NCBI RefSeq assembly: GCF_013393385.1
Contig: NZ_AP023239.1
Span: forward strand, 1 to 64,000
Origin: Paenibacillus sp. URB8-2
Lineage (GTDB): Bacteria > Bacillota > Bacilli > Paenibacillales > Paenibacillaceae
Reading direction: 5' to 3'
Length of the DNA stretch: 64,000 nt
The position numbers and the translations under genes were made by a program. The notes beneath the pieces were generated by a model, which made no database searches, was not told the origin of the DNA, and saw only the letters and a list, made by a program, of their open reading frames with translations. This document shows positions 52,902 through 62,846 of this stretch, piece by piece. Position 1 is the first letter of the stretch. Each line of letters opens with the position of its first letter.

Positions 52902-53399
52902 ATGGCAATTGAAGTGGGCACCAAGTTAGAGGGCAAGGTGACAGGCATCACGCATTTCGGAGCGTTTGTGGATCTGTCAGGAGGTGTCACAGGTCTCGTT
53001 CACATCTCGGAAATCGCCGATAATTACGTCAAGGATGTCAACGATCATCTGAAGATCAATGATGTGGTAACGGTTAAGGTGATCAATGTCGACAAGGACG
53101 GCAAGATCGGACTTTCCATCAAGCAGGCTGTTGACAAGCCGGCATCGGAAGTTCATCCGCCAAGAGCGCCAAGAGCACCAAGACCTGATCGTCCAAGCGG
53201 TGGAGACCGTTTCGGCGGCGGAGGCGGGGGCGGAGGCTACAATCGTGAACGGGGAGGGCGTCCATTCAAGCCTGCTGCCGGTAAACCTTCATTTGAGGAT
53301 AAAATGTCACGCTTCCTTAAAGACAGTGAAGAACGTATGTCTTCCCTCAAGAAGAACACGGAAGGCAAGCGCGGCGGCCGTGGAGCCAAACGCGTATAA
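52902..53399 (+). CDS. S1-domain RNA-binding protein (YabR-like)
   Basis: A 165-residue protein with one S1 domain (about 1-75; GTKLEGKVTGITHFGAFVDL, GLVHISEIADNYVKDV, KIGLSIKQ). It has a low-complexity tail of Pro/Arg/Gly with a run of eight glycines and an RGG-like GRGAKRV end. B. subtilis YabR is shorter and has a less marked tail. The tail may add RNA binding. TAAGGGAGGA lies before the ATG. A terminator follows. Confidence 0.9.
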   Translation: MAIEVGTKLEGKVTGITHFGAFVDLSGGVTGLVHISEIADNYVKDVNDHLKINDVVTVKVINVDKDGKIGLSIKQAVDKPASEVHPPRAPRAPRPDRPSGGDRFGGGGGGGGYNRERGGRPFKPAAGKPSFEDKMSRFLKDSEERMSSLKKNTEGKRGGRGAKRV

Positions 53400-53419
53400 C
53401 GTCATACTACAATTCAAAC

Positions 53420-53452
53420 AACCGCAGGGCCCAGGCCTTTTGCGGTTTTTTT
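53420..53452 (+). terminator. Terminator after the S1-domain gene
   Basis: AACCGCA (53420-53426) pairs with TGCGGTT (53441-53447), with GGCC/GGCC inside, followed by T residues. Confidence 0.85.
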
Positions 53453-53630
53453 CTGTGTCTGCCCGGTCAGAAGCCGGCCCTTTCCCCGCCTCTGCTTCTT
53501 CCCAATTGAGGTTTTTCCCGTTTTTTTTGAAAGCGTTATCTATTTATCCCGATATGCCTATTATTTTGTCGGTCGTCTAGAAATTTGCGACAGCATCCTT
53601 GAGATTTCCGCTAAAGCTTGGAGCATTTGC

Positions 53631-53808
53631 TGACGAATCGAAGTTTCCTAATTATGTAAAAATTTGGGGGCGTGACGGGCGTACGGACTGTCCCGCAAGG
53701 GAAAAAGCGGTTTTCCGGCCGCTCGGGACACCGCCTGATTTTGTCGGAAATTTCTTGTGGACGACCGTCTTGTTCTGACAAACTTTCCTAGTTGGCCGCG
53801 CTTATAAT
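53631..53808 (+). promoter_or_regulatory. Spo0A-type sigma-A promoter region of spoIIE
   Basis: The 569-base gap before spoIIE has no gene or tRNA. TATAAT (53803-53808) has no good -35 at 17 bases, but CTGACA (53775-53780) lies 22 bases upstream, the long spacing typical of Spo0A-activated promoters. 0A-like boxes TGACGAA (53631-53637), TGTCGGA (53742-53748) and the inverse TCTGACA (53774-53780) are nearby. The leader to the ATG would be about 155 bases. Confidence 0.6.
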
Positions 53809-53968
53809 GAGTACCACAAGAAGAGACGGCTTAGCTTTCTTCCGAAGCAGCGGCACTTATGTATCGGGTGAAAGCATGCGGTTCTCGTAAAAGGATAAGA
53901 CTGACGATAAGAATGCGCAGCTTACCGGGTCTTATACTTTAAATTCAAACGGGTGGTGTTTAAACAAT

Positions 53969-56476
53969 ATGGGCAAAAGCAATGTGGTGAATTTCCAGGA
54001 GTGGACAAGAGTGGAAGGCGGCACTGAGGAAGAGAAGGCGGCATGGGGAGAACGGTTCAGAGCATGGGGCAAGCGTCAGCGCATTCTTCGTATGCTGGAT
54101 ACGAGAAAATGGATGCTGCTGCTCAGCTTCATGGGATTTCTGCTTGGAAGAGCCATGATCCTGGACGAGCTGTCGCCGTTTGCCGCCGCTTTTTTCGCCA
54201 TCATTGTTTTTATGCGCAAAGATTGCACTCTTCCGGCCGGAGCCGCGATTCTTGCAGGCAGCTTGTTTACTCCGTTTCCAGGCATATTGATCATTTCAGC
54301 CGAGCTTATCGTCTTCTTTCTCCTCTATAAGGGGATGGAGGCCTACCAGCGAATCGACCTGGCCTATGCGCCGGTGATGGTGTTTGTCTCTTCCTTTATG
54401 GTCGGGCTATTCCAGACGATTATCGGCCCATCGCTCTCCTGGTATCCGCTGATGATGACGACGCTGAACGCTCTGCTCGCTTTTGTACTGACCCTTGTCT
54501 TTCTGCAAGCGCTACCCGTACTTACTTATAGACAAAAAAGCCGCGTGCTGCGAAATGAGGAAATATTATGCCTGATTATTATGCTGGCCTCCATTATGAC
54601 CGGCCTGGTGGGCTGGAAAATCAGCGGATTATCGCTGGAGCATATTCTGTCGCGCTATCTGATTCTGCTGTTCGCCATGGCGGGAGGGGCTCCGCTCGGA
54701 GCGGCGGTCGGCGTCGTGACGGGCCTGATCCTCAGCCTGGCCGATATCGGGGCGATCTATCAGATGAGCCTGCTCGCGTTCTCCGGCATGCTGGCGGGCA
54801 TGCTGCAGGGCGGCCGTAAGGGCGCGGTCGCCTTGGGGATGCTGCTTGGCTCCAGCATTTTGTCCGTCTATTTCAGCGGACCGGGCGATATGATGAACTC
54901 CACCTGGGAGACCTGTGCGGCGATACTGCTGTTCCTTGCGACCCCCCGAGGCATCATTGCGGCTATTGCCAAATATGTGCCCGGCACGAGCGATCACAGC
55001 CGCTCTCAACATGAATATGCGCGGCGGGTGCGCGATATTACCGCGGATCGGGTTACTCAGTTCTCCCAGGTGTTCCGGCAGCTCTCCACCAGCTTCGGGC
55101 AGATTCCATCCGCCGGCGAAGCGGGCAAATCGAGCCGGGAGATGGAGCACTTTATGAATGCGGTCACGGAGGAAACCTGCTCGAACTGCATCCGCCGCTC
55201 CCACTGCTGGGATTCGAAGTTCTATCAGACTTATAAATATATGACGGATATGATGACCGCCGTCGAAGAGAATCCGGACATTTCGGCGGCTAGGCTGCCC
55301 GCGGAATGGGCGCGGATCTGCGGCAAGACGGACGAAGTTCTGGAGGTGATGCGAAGCCAATATTATCTTTATGAGCATGATATGCGCTGGAAGAGACAAA
55401 TATACGACAGCCGTAAATTTGTGGCCGAGCAGCTCTCCGGCGTGTCGCAGGTCATGGAGGATCTTGCAAGGGAAATCAAACGCGAGGGGCAGGCACTCTA
55501 CCGGCAGGAAGCGCAAATCCGCGAAGCGCTGGAGAAGCTTGGCTTGTCCATCCACGGCATTGATATTGTGAGCCTTGATCCCGGGCGCGTGGAAATCGAA
55601 GTCGTTCACGCATACAACCGGGGCTTCGACGAATGCCGCAAAATGATTGCTCCGCTGCTGTCCGATATATTGGAGGAAAATATCTCGGTGAAGAGTGAAA
55701 CGGCGATGCACAGCCGCGATGGGCTGTCGACCGTTACCTTCGGCTCGGCGAAAGCGTTCGAAGTCAGTACGGGCGTAGCCGGTGCGGCCAAGGGCGGGGA
55801 CATGCTGTCGGGAGACAGCTTCAGCACCGTAGAGCTGGGCAACGGGACGTTCGCGGTTTCGATCAGCGACGGGATGGGCAACGGGGAGCGGGCGCGGATG
55901 GAGAGCAGCGCGGCGCTCGGCATGCTGGAGAAGCTGCTGCAGTCCGGCATGGACGAGAAGCTGGCGGTGAAGTCCGTGAATTCGGTTTTGCTGCTGCGCT
56001 CGCCGGAGGAATTTTACGCCACCGTGGACATGGCGCTGATTGACCAGTATTCGGCGCAGACCACCTTTATGAAGATTGCCTCGGCGCCGAGCTTTATTAA
56101 ACGGGGGAGCGAAGTTATACCGATTACGGCAAGCAATCTTCCGATCGGCATCATTCAGGATATTGAGGTCGATTTCGTGACGATGCAGCTGCGTGCGGGC
56201 GATATTCTGATTATGATGACGGACGGCATTTACGATGCCCCAGGCTACGCCGTCAATAAGGAGGTGTGGATGAAGCGGATGATCCAGGAGCTGGAGAGCA
56301 GCGACCCTCAGGAAATTGCCGACAGTCTGCTTGAGAAGGTGATCCGCTACCAAGGCAATGAAATTCATGACGATATGACGATTGTAGTCAGCCGCGTTGA
56401 TCATTTCCAGCCGGAATGGTCTACCCTGCATATGCCGGGACTCTCCCGGATGGAGCGGCCGCGCACAGTGAGCTGA
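53969..56476 (+). CDS. spoIIE: Stage II sporulation serine phosphatase SpoIIE
   Basis: The 835-residue PP2C phosphatase dephosphorylates SpoIIAA and so activates sigma-F in the forespore. About ten membrane segments fill residues 45-330. A regulatory region to about 590 includes a CSNCIRRSHCW cysteine motif. The C-terminal PPM domain shows LSGDSFS, SISDGMGNGERA and MMTDGIYDAP, metal-binding aspartates included. GGTGGTG precedes the ATG. Length is close to B. subtilis (827). Confidence 0.97.
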   Translation: MGKSNVVNFQEWTRVEGGTEEEKAAWGERFRAWGKRQRILRMLDTRKWMLLLSFMGFLLGRAMILDELSPFAAAFFAIIVFMRKDCTLPAGAAILAGSLFTPFPGILIISAELIVFFLLYKGMEAYQRIDLAYAPVMVFVSSFMVGLFQTIIGPSLSWYPLMMTTLNALLAFVLTLVFLQALPVLTYRQKSRVLRNEEILCLIIMLASIMTGLVGWKISGLSLEHILSRYLILLFAMAGGAPLGAAVGVVTGLILSLADIGAIYQMSLLAFSGMLAGMLQGGRKGAVALGMLLGSSILSVYFSGPGDMMNSTWETCAAILLFLATPRGIIAAIAKYVPGTSDHSRSQHEYARRVRDITADRVTQFSQVFRQLSTSFGQIPSAGEAGKSSREMEHFMNAVTEETCSNCIRRSHCWDSKFYQTYKYMTDMMTAVEENPDISAARLPAEWARICGKTDEVLEVMRSQYYLYEHDMRWKRQIYDSRKFVAEQLSGVSQVMEDLAREIKREGQALYRQEAQIREALEKLGLSIHGIDIVSLDPGRVEIEVVHAYNRGFDECRKMIAPLLSDILEENISVKSETAMHSRDGLSTVTFGSAKAFEVSTGVAGAAKGGDMLSGDSFSTVELGNGTFAVSISDGMGNGERARMESSAALGMLEKLLQSGMDEKLAVKSVNSVLLLRSPEEFYATVDMALIDQYSAQTTFMKIASAPSFIKRGSEVIPITASNLPIGIIQDIEVDFVTMQLRAGDILIMMTDGIYDAPGYAVNKEVWMKRMIQELESSDPQEIADSLLEKVIRYQGNEIHDDMTIVVSRVDHFQPEWSTLHMPGLSRMERPRTVS

Positions 56477-56591
56477 ACGGGAATCTGCTTTAGCCGCTTA
56501 TTCCTCCCGCATTTCCCTGCGTTTGGAATCTCTCAACCCCGGGCATACTAGAGAAGAGAGATTTCATTTATAAGGCGGGAGGAATAATAAC

Positions 56592-57332
56592 ATGAAGCAA
56601 ATTTTGCTCATAACCGACGGATGCTCCAATGTAGGGGAAAGTCCGGTGATGGCGGCGGCGCATGCTCTTCAGGACGGAATAACGGTGAATGTGATTGGAG
56701 TCGTCGACTATGGGACGATCGGCGAGCTCGGCAGCCGGGAGATTGAAGATATCGCCAAGGCGGGCGGCGGACTCAGCCGGATTGTCGGCACACCCCAACT
56801 GGCGCAGACGATGCAGATGATGACCCGGAAGACGGTGGTTCAAACGATTCAACAGGCGGTTAATAAGGAGGTGAAAAAAATTCTGGGCGATGGCTCCCTG
56901 GAGGATCTGCCTCCGGCCAAACGCTCCCAGGTTGTAACGGTAGTCGATGAACTCAGCGAGACGGCGCCGCTGCGGCTTGCGCTCCTGATCGATGCCAGCG
57001 CCAGCATGAAGCCGAAGCTCGCGGCGGTGGAAGATGCGATTCGCGATCTGGCGCTCAGCCTTGAAGCCCGGGAGGGTGTCAGCGAAATCTCCGTATTCCA
57101 TTTTCCGGGCACTACGGGCGAACCAGCCGTGCTTGATATGGATTGGAGTACGAATGTATCGGATATCCGGGCGCTGTTCGGCAGAATCCGTATGAAAGGG
57201 GCGACGCCGACAGGTCCGGCGATTTTCAAGGTGCTTGAACATTTCCGGTATGGTACACTAAATGAACATCAAGGCCGCTTTGCGGCACACTCTGATGAAG
57301 GAGAAGGGATGCCTGGTGGGTATGTCGTCTAA
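56592..57332 (+). CDS. yabS: VWA-domain protein YabS
   Basis: A 246-residue cytosolic protein with a von Willebrand A-like fold in the C-terminal half: LALLIDASASMKPKL (MIDAS DxSxS) and GATPTGPAIFKVLE. The N-terminal third (MKQILLITDGCSNVGESPVM) is also VWA-like. In Bacillus yabS follows spoIIE and precedes yabT, as here. GGGAGGAA lies before the ATG. Its end overlaps the start of yabT. Function unknown. Confidence 0.9.
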   Translation: MKQILLITDGCSNVGESPVMAAAHALQDGITVNVIGVVDYGTIGELGSREIEDIAKAGGGLSRIVGTPQLAQTMQMMTRKTVVQTIQQAVNKEVKKILGDGSLEDLPPAKRSQVVTVVDELSETAPLRLALLIDASASMKPKLAAVEDAIRDLALSLEAREGVSEISVFHFPGTTGEPAVLDMDWSTNVSDIRALFGRIRMKGATPTGPAIFKVLEHFRYGTLNEHQGRFAAHSDEGEGMPGGYVV

Positions 57333-58257
57333 TCCGCCCCGTTCTCCCGGGGATGTCATTGTCGGCAAGTGGCGGGGCAACCGCTATGTCGTGGAACGGC
57401 TGCTCGGAAAAGGCGCGAACGGAACGGTATACCTGGTGAACCGGGAGGGGAGACGGGAGAAGTACGCGCTCAAAATCGGATATGACGCCCTCGATCTTCA
57501 GTCGGAGATCAACGTGATGACCTCGCTTCAATCCTACCGCGCGCGGCAGGATTGGCAGGACAGGGGGGCTTCGCCGCTGGATGCATATTTTCTGGAAGCG
57601 GACGACGCTTCGAAGGGGGGATTTCCCTTTTACGTCATGCGTTATGTTCATGGCATGCCGCTGCATTATTTTCTGTCCAAGAAAGGTTCCTCCTGGCTTG
57701 GCCTGATCGGTCTAAAGCTGCTGGACAGATTATGCGGATTGCATGAATGCGGGTTCATCTTCGGCGATTTGAAGCCGGAAAATGTCGTGGTATCGGAGTA
57801 TGGCGAAGCCGAGTTGATCGATTTCGGAGGAGCGGGTCCCATCGGCCGCAGCGTGAAGCAGTTCACGGAGTGGCATGACCGCGGCTTCTGGAATGCCGGC
57901 AGCCGGATCGGGGACGAAAGCTACGATCTGTTCGCCTTCGCCGTGCTCTGTCTGCGCCATCTGGACGAAAGCGGACTTAAACAGGCGGGGCGGCAGCTTC
58001 CGCAGACTAGAAGCGCAGAAGATCTGGTTAAGCTCGCGAATCAGCTTCCCGACAAAAAGCTTGCCTCGTGGTTAAGGATGGCGCTGAAAGGCGGGTTTTC
58101 CACGTCGGCGGAAGCCAAGGAGATGTGGCGAAGCCATGTTTACAAATCGCGGATAGGCAAGCCTGAGCCGATTGCGACCCCGCGCTGGCTGACGGGGGCC
58201 TTTGCGTTGTCGCTGTGCCTGCTGGCGTTTACCGTTTACTGGATTTATCGTTTTTAA
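57322..58257 (+). CDS. yabT: Serine/threonine protein kinase YabT, membrane-anchored
   Basis: A 311-residue Hanks-type kinase. The glycine loop is in LLGKGANGTVYLV, the catalytic Lys in YALKIGYD, the catalytic loop reads FGDLKPENVVV (GD instead of the usual RD, as in YabT), and the metal loop IDFGG replaces DFG. A transmembrane helix ends the protein (about 286-306, FALSLCLLAFTVYWIY). B. subtilis YabT phosphorylates RecA during spore development and is activated by DNA. The start is the ATG at 57322 or the GTG at 57316; GAAGGAGAAGGG is better spaced for the GTG. Confidence 0.9.
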   Translation: MSSNPPRSPGDVIVGKWRGNRYVVERLLGKGANGTVYLVNREGRREKYALKIGYDALDLQSEINVMTSLQSYRARQDWQDRGASPLDAYFLEADDASKGGFPFYVMRYVHGMPLHYFLSKKGSSWLGLIGLKLLDRLCGLHECGFIFGDLKPENVVVSEYGEAELIDFGGAGPIGRSVKQFTEWHDRGFWNAGSRIGDESYDLFAFAVLCLRHLDESGLKQAGRQLPQTRSAEDLVKLANQLPDKKLASWLRMALKGGFSTSAEAKEMWRSHVYKSRIGKPEPIATPRWLTGAFALSLCLLAFTVYWIYRF

Positions 58258-58347
58258 TATTCTATATTATACATACGGAAGGCATGCCGATTCATGCCGT
58301 CATCAAGCCGCAGGTTACTTGCGGCCGGGCAGGGAAGGAAACCGGCT

Positions 58348-59772
58348 ATGGCCATATGGAATGAACTGTTGGAGTCGGTGATGGACGCTGCAGCCGAACA
58401 CGGGCTGTGGGAGCCCGGAGACGCCATTGTAGTCGCAGTGTCCGGAGGGCCGGATTCTGTGGCTCTTTTGCATGTTTTGCATGAAATATCCGTGAGCCGG
58501 ATACCGCTCACGCTGATTTGCGCCCATGTGAACCACGGGTTCCGCGCGGAGTCGGCTCAGGAGGCTGAGCTTGTGCGCAGCATGGCTGAAGAGCTCGGAA
58601 TCCCTTTTGAACTCGCCGAGTTCGATATTCCTTCTTTTATGAAGGAAAGCGGCCTCGGTCCGCAGGAAGCGGCAAGGGAGAAGCGTTACCAATTCCTGAT
58701 TAATACGGCGCAAAGCCGGGGCGCCCGTTCCGTTGCTCTGGCTCATCATGCCGACGACCAGGCCGAGACGGTTCTGATGCGGCTGCTGCGCGGCAGCGGG
58801 CTGTCGGGGCTTGCCGGGATGCGCTTTAAAAGAACCGAAAAAAACGTGGAACTTATCCGCCCCTTCCTTCGTATTAACAAGGCGGCGATCGTGGAGGCAT
58901 GCCGGCAGAGAGGCTACCGCTATGCCGAAGATCCCAGCAATGGACTGACGAAGTACAAGCGTAACGCGGTCAGGCTGGAGGTGCTTCCTTTTCTGGCTCG
59001 CTACAGTCCGAGACTGGGCCGTTCGCTTACGCAGCTGGCGGAAATCGCCAGCGCCGAGGATGATTTTATGGAAGAGGCGGCCGCCAGATGCTTTGCCGGG
59101 AACGTCCGGCAGGAACAGGGCAAATGCACCCTGGACAGAGCGGATTTTGCCGCCATACCCTCCGCTTTACAACGGCGTTTGATTAAACTAATATTAAATT
59201 ATCTGTCGGCGGATACGCCGGAAATCGATTTTCCGAAGGTTGAATCCGTGAGGCGGGGAATATTGCAAGATATGCCCACCGCCTGGAGTCTAGATTTGGG
59301 CCGCGGCCTAACCTGTATACGGCAGTATAACACCATTTATTTTTTATCCGCTCCTTTGGATCATCAGGCAAGCTACGTTTATCGCTTATCTTCGCCGCAG
59401 CCCCGGATCGAACTGGGCGAGATCGGCAAGGCGATCACGATGACGCTCGCAGAGAGAGAGAATGAGGCGGTCCAGAGGGGAGAGGGCGGCAAGCTGTTGG
59501 CCCGGTTCGACTATAAAGAGCTGGTCTTCCCGCTGACGATTCGTACCAGATTGCCTGGAGATACCATAAAGGTCATGGGATTAAACGGAAGCAAAAAGGT
59601 AAAAGATATTTACATTGATGACAAAATACCTTCTACCGAACGTTCACGCATTCCCATTGTGTGCGACGGTTTGGGCAATATTGTCTGGATTCCGGGCGTT
59701 CGACGCTCGGTCCATGCCCCCGTCGGGAATCATACGGATTCGGTTCTGCTGCTGTCGATTGAAGACCTGTAG
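58348..59772 (+). CDS. tilS: tRNA(Ile)-lysidine synthase
   Basis: The 474-residue enzyme converts C34 of tRNA-Ile(CAU) to lysidine. It has the PP-loop VAVSGGPDSVALLHVL near residue 30, ALAHHADDQAETVLMRLLRGSG, and the C-terminal TilS domain with RTRLPGDTIKVMGLNGSKKVKD. The ATG at 58348 has GGGAAGGA upstream; the frame is open 18 codons earlier. hpt and ftsH follow, the conserved essential cluster of Bacillus. Confidence 0.95.
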   Translation: MAIWNELLESVMDAAAEHGLWEPGDAIVVAVSGGPDSVALLHVLHEISVSRIPLTLICAHVNHGFRAESAQEAELVRSMAEELGIPFELAEFDIPSFMKESGLGPQEAAREKRYQFLINTAQSRGARSVALAHHADDQAETVLMRLLRGSGLSGLAGMRFKRTEKNVELIRPFLRINKAAIVEACRQRGYRYAEDPSNGLTKYKRNAVRLEVLPFLARYSPRLGRSLTQLAEIASAEDDFMEEAAARCFAGNVRQEQGKCTLDRADFAAIPSALQRRLIKLILNYLSADTPEIDFPKVESVRRGILQDMPTAWSLDLGRGLTCIRQYNTIYFLSAPLDHQASYVYRLSSPQPRIELGEIGKAITMTLAERENEAVQRGEGGKLLARFDYKELVFPLTIRTRLPGDTIKVMGLNGSKKVKDIYIDDKIPSTERSRIPIVCDGLGNIVWIPGVRRSVHAPVGNHTDSVLLLSIEDL

Positions 59773-59830
59773 AGGATAACCGTAATGGCCGCAGACAGTT
59801 TTTCATAGTATAACTTAGGAGGTTCGCAGG

Positions 59831-60370
59831 TTGCAGAACGACATTCAGGAAATTTTGATCAGCGAAGAAGAAATTCAGGAAAGAGTCAAAGAGCTTGGCG
59901 CCAAGCTGAGCGATGTATACGAGGGACGCAACCCTTTGGTCATTTGCGTGCTGAAAGGCGCGTTTATTTTTATGGCCGATTTGGTTAAAGTCATAACAGT
60001 ACCGGTCGAAATGGATTTTATGGCCGTATCCAGCTACGGAGCGACAACCAAGTCTTCGGGTGTTGTCAAAATCATCAAGGATTTGGACGTTCCGGTCGAT
60101 GGCCGCCATGTGCTGATTGTCGAGGATATTATCGACAGCGGACTTACGCTGAGCTATCTGATTGAGCTGCTCCGCAATCGCAACGCTGCTTCAATTTCCG
60201 TCGTGACCTTGTTCGATAAACCGGCGGGCCGTACCGTAAGCCTTGAGGCGGATTACACCGGTTTTGTCATCCCCGACGAGTTTATTGTGGGATACGGACT
60301 GGACTATGCCGAGAAGTATCGGAATCTCCCTTATATCGGGGTATTGAAGCCGGAGATTTACTCTAAATAA
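59831..60370 (+). CDS. hpt: Hypoxanthine phosphoribosyltransferase
   Basis: The 179-residue purine salvage enzyme uses PRPP. The PRPP loop [17 protein letters not shown] and the flexible loop region [13 protein letters not shown] are clear, as is the base-binding [25 protein letters not shown] segment near the C-terminus. The start is a TTG at 59831, preceded by TAGGAGG at good spacing. Together with TilS and FtsH, HprT forms a long-conserved gene trio. Confidence 0.96.
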   Translation: MQNDIQEILISEEEIQERVKELGAKLSDVYEGRNPLVICVLKGAFIFMADLVKVITVPVEMDFMAVSSYGATTKSSGVVKIIKDLDVPVDGRHVLIVEDIIDSGLTLSYLIELLRNRNAASISVVTLFDKPAGRTVSLEADYTGFVIPDEFIVGYGLDYAEKYRNLPYIGVLKPEIYSK

Positions 60371-60479
60371 CCCATTGATCGCCTTGGTCTTCCGGATCAT
60401 TTACCTAAAGTCACCTTTATTTGAGGTGCTCCGATAGGCTATGGTACAATAACTTAAGTGTTGCGAGAGGAGGTAGGGG

Positions 60480-62525
60480 ATGAATCGGTTCATCCGAAAT
60501 TCTGGTTTTTATTTGATTTTATTTCTAGTCGTGGTGGGCATTGTCCAATTCGTCAGCAATGGAAATGAAGCCGCCGATTTCCCTAGATATGACCAGCTAC
60601 GGCAGGAGCTTAAGAGTAACAATGTGAAGGATTTGACGGTTCAGTTCGAAGGCAATGCCTTTAATGTAACCGGCGCTTATAAACAGAAGCCGGGATGGGC
60701 TAAATCGGAAAGCTTCTCCACATACATTCCTCCTACGGACGCGGCCATTAATGAATTGGCTGATGCCAGTCAGGCTAACAACATTCCGTTCACCCAGAAG
60801 AAAATGGAGGGCGACAGCATCTGGCTGACCTTCCTTTCCTCGATCATACCGCTTGTCATTATGTTTATCCTGTTCTTCTTCCTGTTCAATCAGGCGCAGG
60901 GCGGCGGCGGCAAGGTGATGAATTTCGGCAAGAGCAAAGCACGTCTTTACAATGAAGAGAAGAAGCGGGTCACCTTTGAAGATGTAGCCGGAGCCGACGA
61001 AGAGAAGCAAGAGCTTGTCGAAGTCGTCGAGTTCCTGAAAGATCCCCGTAAATTCGCCGCCGTTGGCGCGCGCATTCCTAAAGGGGTGTTGCTAGTAGGT
61101 CCTCCCGGTACCGGTAAAACATTGCTTGCCCGCGCTGTAGCGGGGGAAGCGGGCGTTCCGTTCTTCAGCATCTCCGGTTCCGACTTTGTGGAAATGTTCG
61201 TCGGTGTCGGCGCTTCGCGGGTACGCGACCTGTTCGAGAACGCGAAGAAGAACGCGCCTTGTATCATTTTTATCGATGAAATCGACGCCGTCGGCCGCCA
61301 GCGCGGCGCCGGGCTTGGCGGCGGGCATGACGAGCGCGAACAGACGCTCAACCAGTTGCTCGTCGAGATGGACGGATTCGGCGGCAATGAAGGCATTATC
61401 ATCGTCGCGGCTACCAACCGCGCCGACATCCTCGATCCCGCCCTGCTTCGTCCGGGACGCTTTGACCGTCAGATTACGGTTGACCGCCCTGACGTGAAAG
61501 GCCGCGAGGCCGTACTTAAGGTCCATTCCCGCAACAAGCCGCTGACCAAGGACGTGAAGCTTGACGTCATCGCCAAGCGCACAACCGGTTTCACCGGCGC
61601 GGATCTGGAGAATTTGCTGAACGAAGCGGCGCTGCTCGCCGCCCGCCGCAACCGCAAGGATATCTCCATGCGGGAAGTGGATGAGGCCATCGACCGCGTC
61701 ATCGTCGGCACCGAGAAGCGCAGCCGTGTAATCAGCGACCGCGAGAAACGGATCGTCGCTTACCACGAAGCCGGCCATACGATTGCCGGATACTTCCTGG
61801 AACACGCCGATATGGTTCACAAGGTGACGATCATCCCGCGCGGACGCGCCGGTGGATATGTCATTATGCTTCCGAAGGAAGACCGCATGCTGGTTACGAA
61901 GCAGGAGCTGCTTGATAAGGTAACCGGATTGCTCGGCGGCCGGGTAGCCGAGGAAATGTTCATCGGCGAGATCGGCACAGGCGCGTACAGTGACTTCCAG
62001 CAGGCAACGCGTATCGTGCGCAGCATGATTATGGAATACGGCATGAGCGAGAAGCTCGGACCGATGCAGTTCGGCACATCCCAAGGCCAAGTATTCTTGG
62101 GCCGGGATATCGGACACGAGCAGAATTACAGCGACTCGATCGCTTACGAAATCGACCAGGAAATGCAGCGGTTTATCACGGATTGCTATGACCGATGCAA
62201 AGCGCTGTTGAAAGAGCACGCGAAGGAAATGCACCTGATCGCCGGTACACTGCTGGAGAAAGAGACGCTGGAGCTTGAACAGATCAAAGAGCTGATTGAG
62301 CAGGGCTATCTGACTGAAGACGGCAAGCCGGCGGATAGCGTGGCGAATGAAACCGCAGATCCGGTTATCGATTCAATCGGCGACGTAAAAGTGCGCATTC
62401 AGGGCAAATCCGAAGAGCCTCATGCTACTTTGGGCGATTCGCCCAAAGACATTCCGAACAATCCGCAGCAAGGCGGGGAGGACGGAAATGACGACGGCAA
62501 GGGCGGCGGAGCAAGCCTGAGCTAA
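60480..62525 (+). CDS. ftsH: ATP-dependent zinc metalloprotease FtsH
   Basis: A 681-residue membrane AAA+ protease for quality control and sporulation. Two transmembrane helices (about 8-25, 118-138) flank an extracellular domain. The AAA module has GPPGTGKT and [15 protein letters not shown], the SRH includes [11 protein letters not shown], and the protease has HEAGH with a distal Asp. The C-terminal tail is Gly/Asp-rich. GAGAGGAGGT precedes the ATG. Length is a little more than B. subtilis (637). Confidence 0.98.
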   Translation: MNRFIRNSGFYLILFLVVVGIVQFVSNGNEAADFPRYDQLRQELKSNNVKDLTVQFEGNAFNVTGAYKQKPGWAKSESFSTYIPPTDAAINELADASQANNIPFTQKKMEGDSIWLTFLSSIIPLVIMFILFFFLFNQAQGGGGKVMNFGKSKARLYNEEKKRVTFEDVAGADEEKQELVEVVEFLKDPRKFAAVGARIPKGVLLVGPPGTGKTLLARAVAGEAGVPFFSISGSDFVEMFVGVGASRVRDLFENAKKNAPCIIFIDEIDAVGRQRGAGLGGGHDEREQTLNQLLVEMDGFGGNEGIIIVAATNRADILDPALLRPGRFDRQITVDRPDVKGREAVLKVHSRNKPLTKDVKLDVIAKRTTGFTGADLENLLNEAALLAARRNRKDISMREVDEAIDRVIVGTEKRSRVISDREKRIVAYHEAGHTIAGYFLEHADMVHKVTIIPRGRAGGYVIMLPKEDRMLVTKQELLDKVTGLLGGRVAEEMFIGEIGTGAYSDFQQATRIVRSMIMEYGMSEKLGPMQFGTSQGQVFLGRDIGHEQNYSDSIAYEIDQEMQRFITDCYDRCKALLKEHAKEMHLIAGTLLEKETLELEQIKELIEQGYLTEDGKPADSVANETADPVIDSIGDVKVRIQGKSEEPHATLGDSPKDIPNNPQQGGEDGNDDGKGGGASLS

Positions 62526-62558
62526 TCGAAATTTTGTTGCAGGCCAAACAACAATCTG

Positions 62559-62593
62559 ATCCGGAGAACGAAGTCGTTCTCCGGATTTTTTTT
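62559..62593 (+). terminator. Terminator after ftsH
   Basis: ATCCGGAGAACGA and TCGTTCTCCGGAT form a perfect 13-bp stem with an AG loop, followed by T residues. Confidence 0.95.
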
Positions 62594-62696
62594 GGAATAT
62601 GGGAAAGGTTAAGCTGTGTTGCGATAATCGGCTTTAAGGCCCGGCAATGAAGCAAGCTCCCGTAATTCGCCGCTTTTGTAGAGTGTATCCATTGGA

Positions 62697-62725
62697 TTGA
62701 CAGGGCGTAGAACGTTGTGTACATT
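62697..62725 (+). promoter_or_regulatory. Probable sigma-A promoter of nadA
   Basis: TTGACA (62697-62702), 17 bases, TACATT (62720-62725). It leaves a leader of about 115 bases to nadA. The rest of the 320-base gap after ftsH has no gene. Confidence 0.55.
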
Positions 62726-62846
62726 AGTGATAAATATTACGAACTATATATCGTTTACAAAACGCCGATTTACTTTTAACATTCTGGTTATGTGCAGATT
62801 TAATATGCCGGCGAGAGGGCCGTCAACATAAGGGGGAAATTGTACC

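Noticed and set aside
54629-56431. Reverse-strand frame of 600 codons within spoIIE
   Set aside because: Antisense shadow of spoIIE without a ribosome-binding site or recognisable domain.
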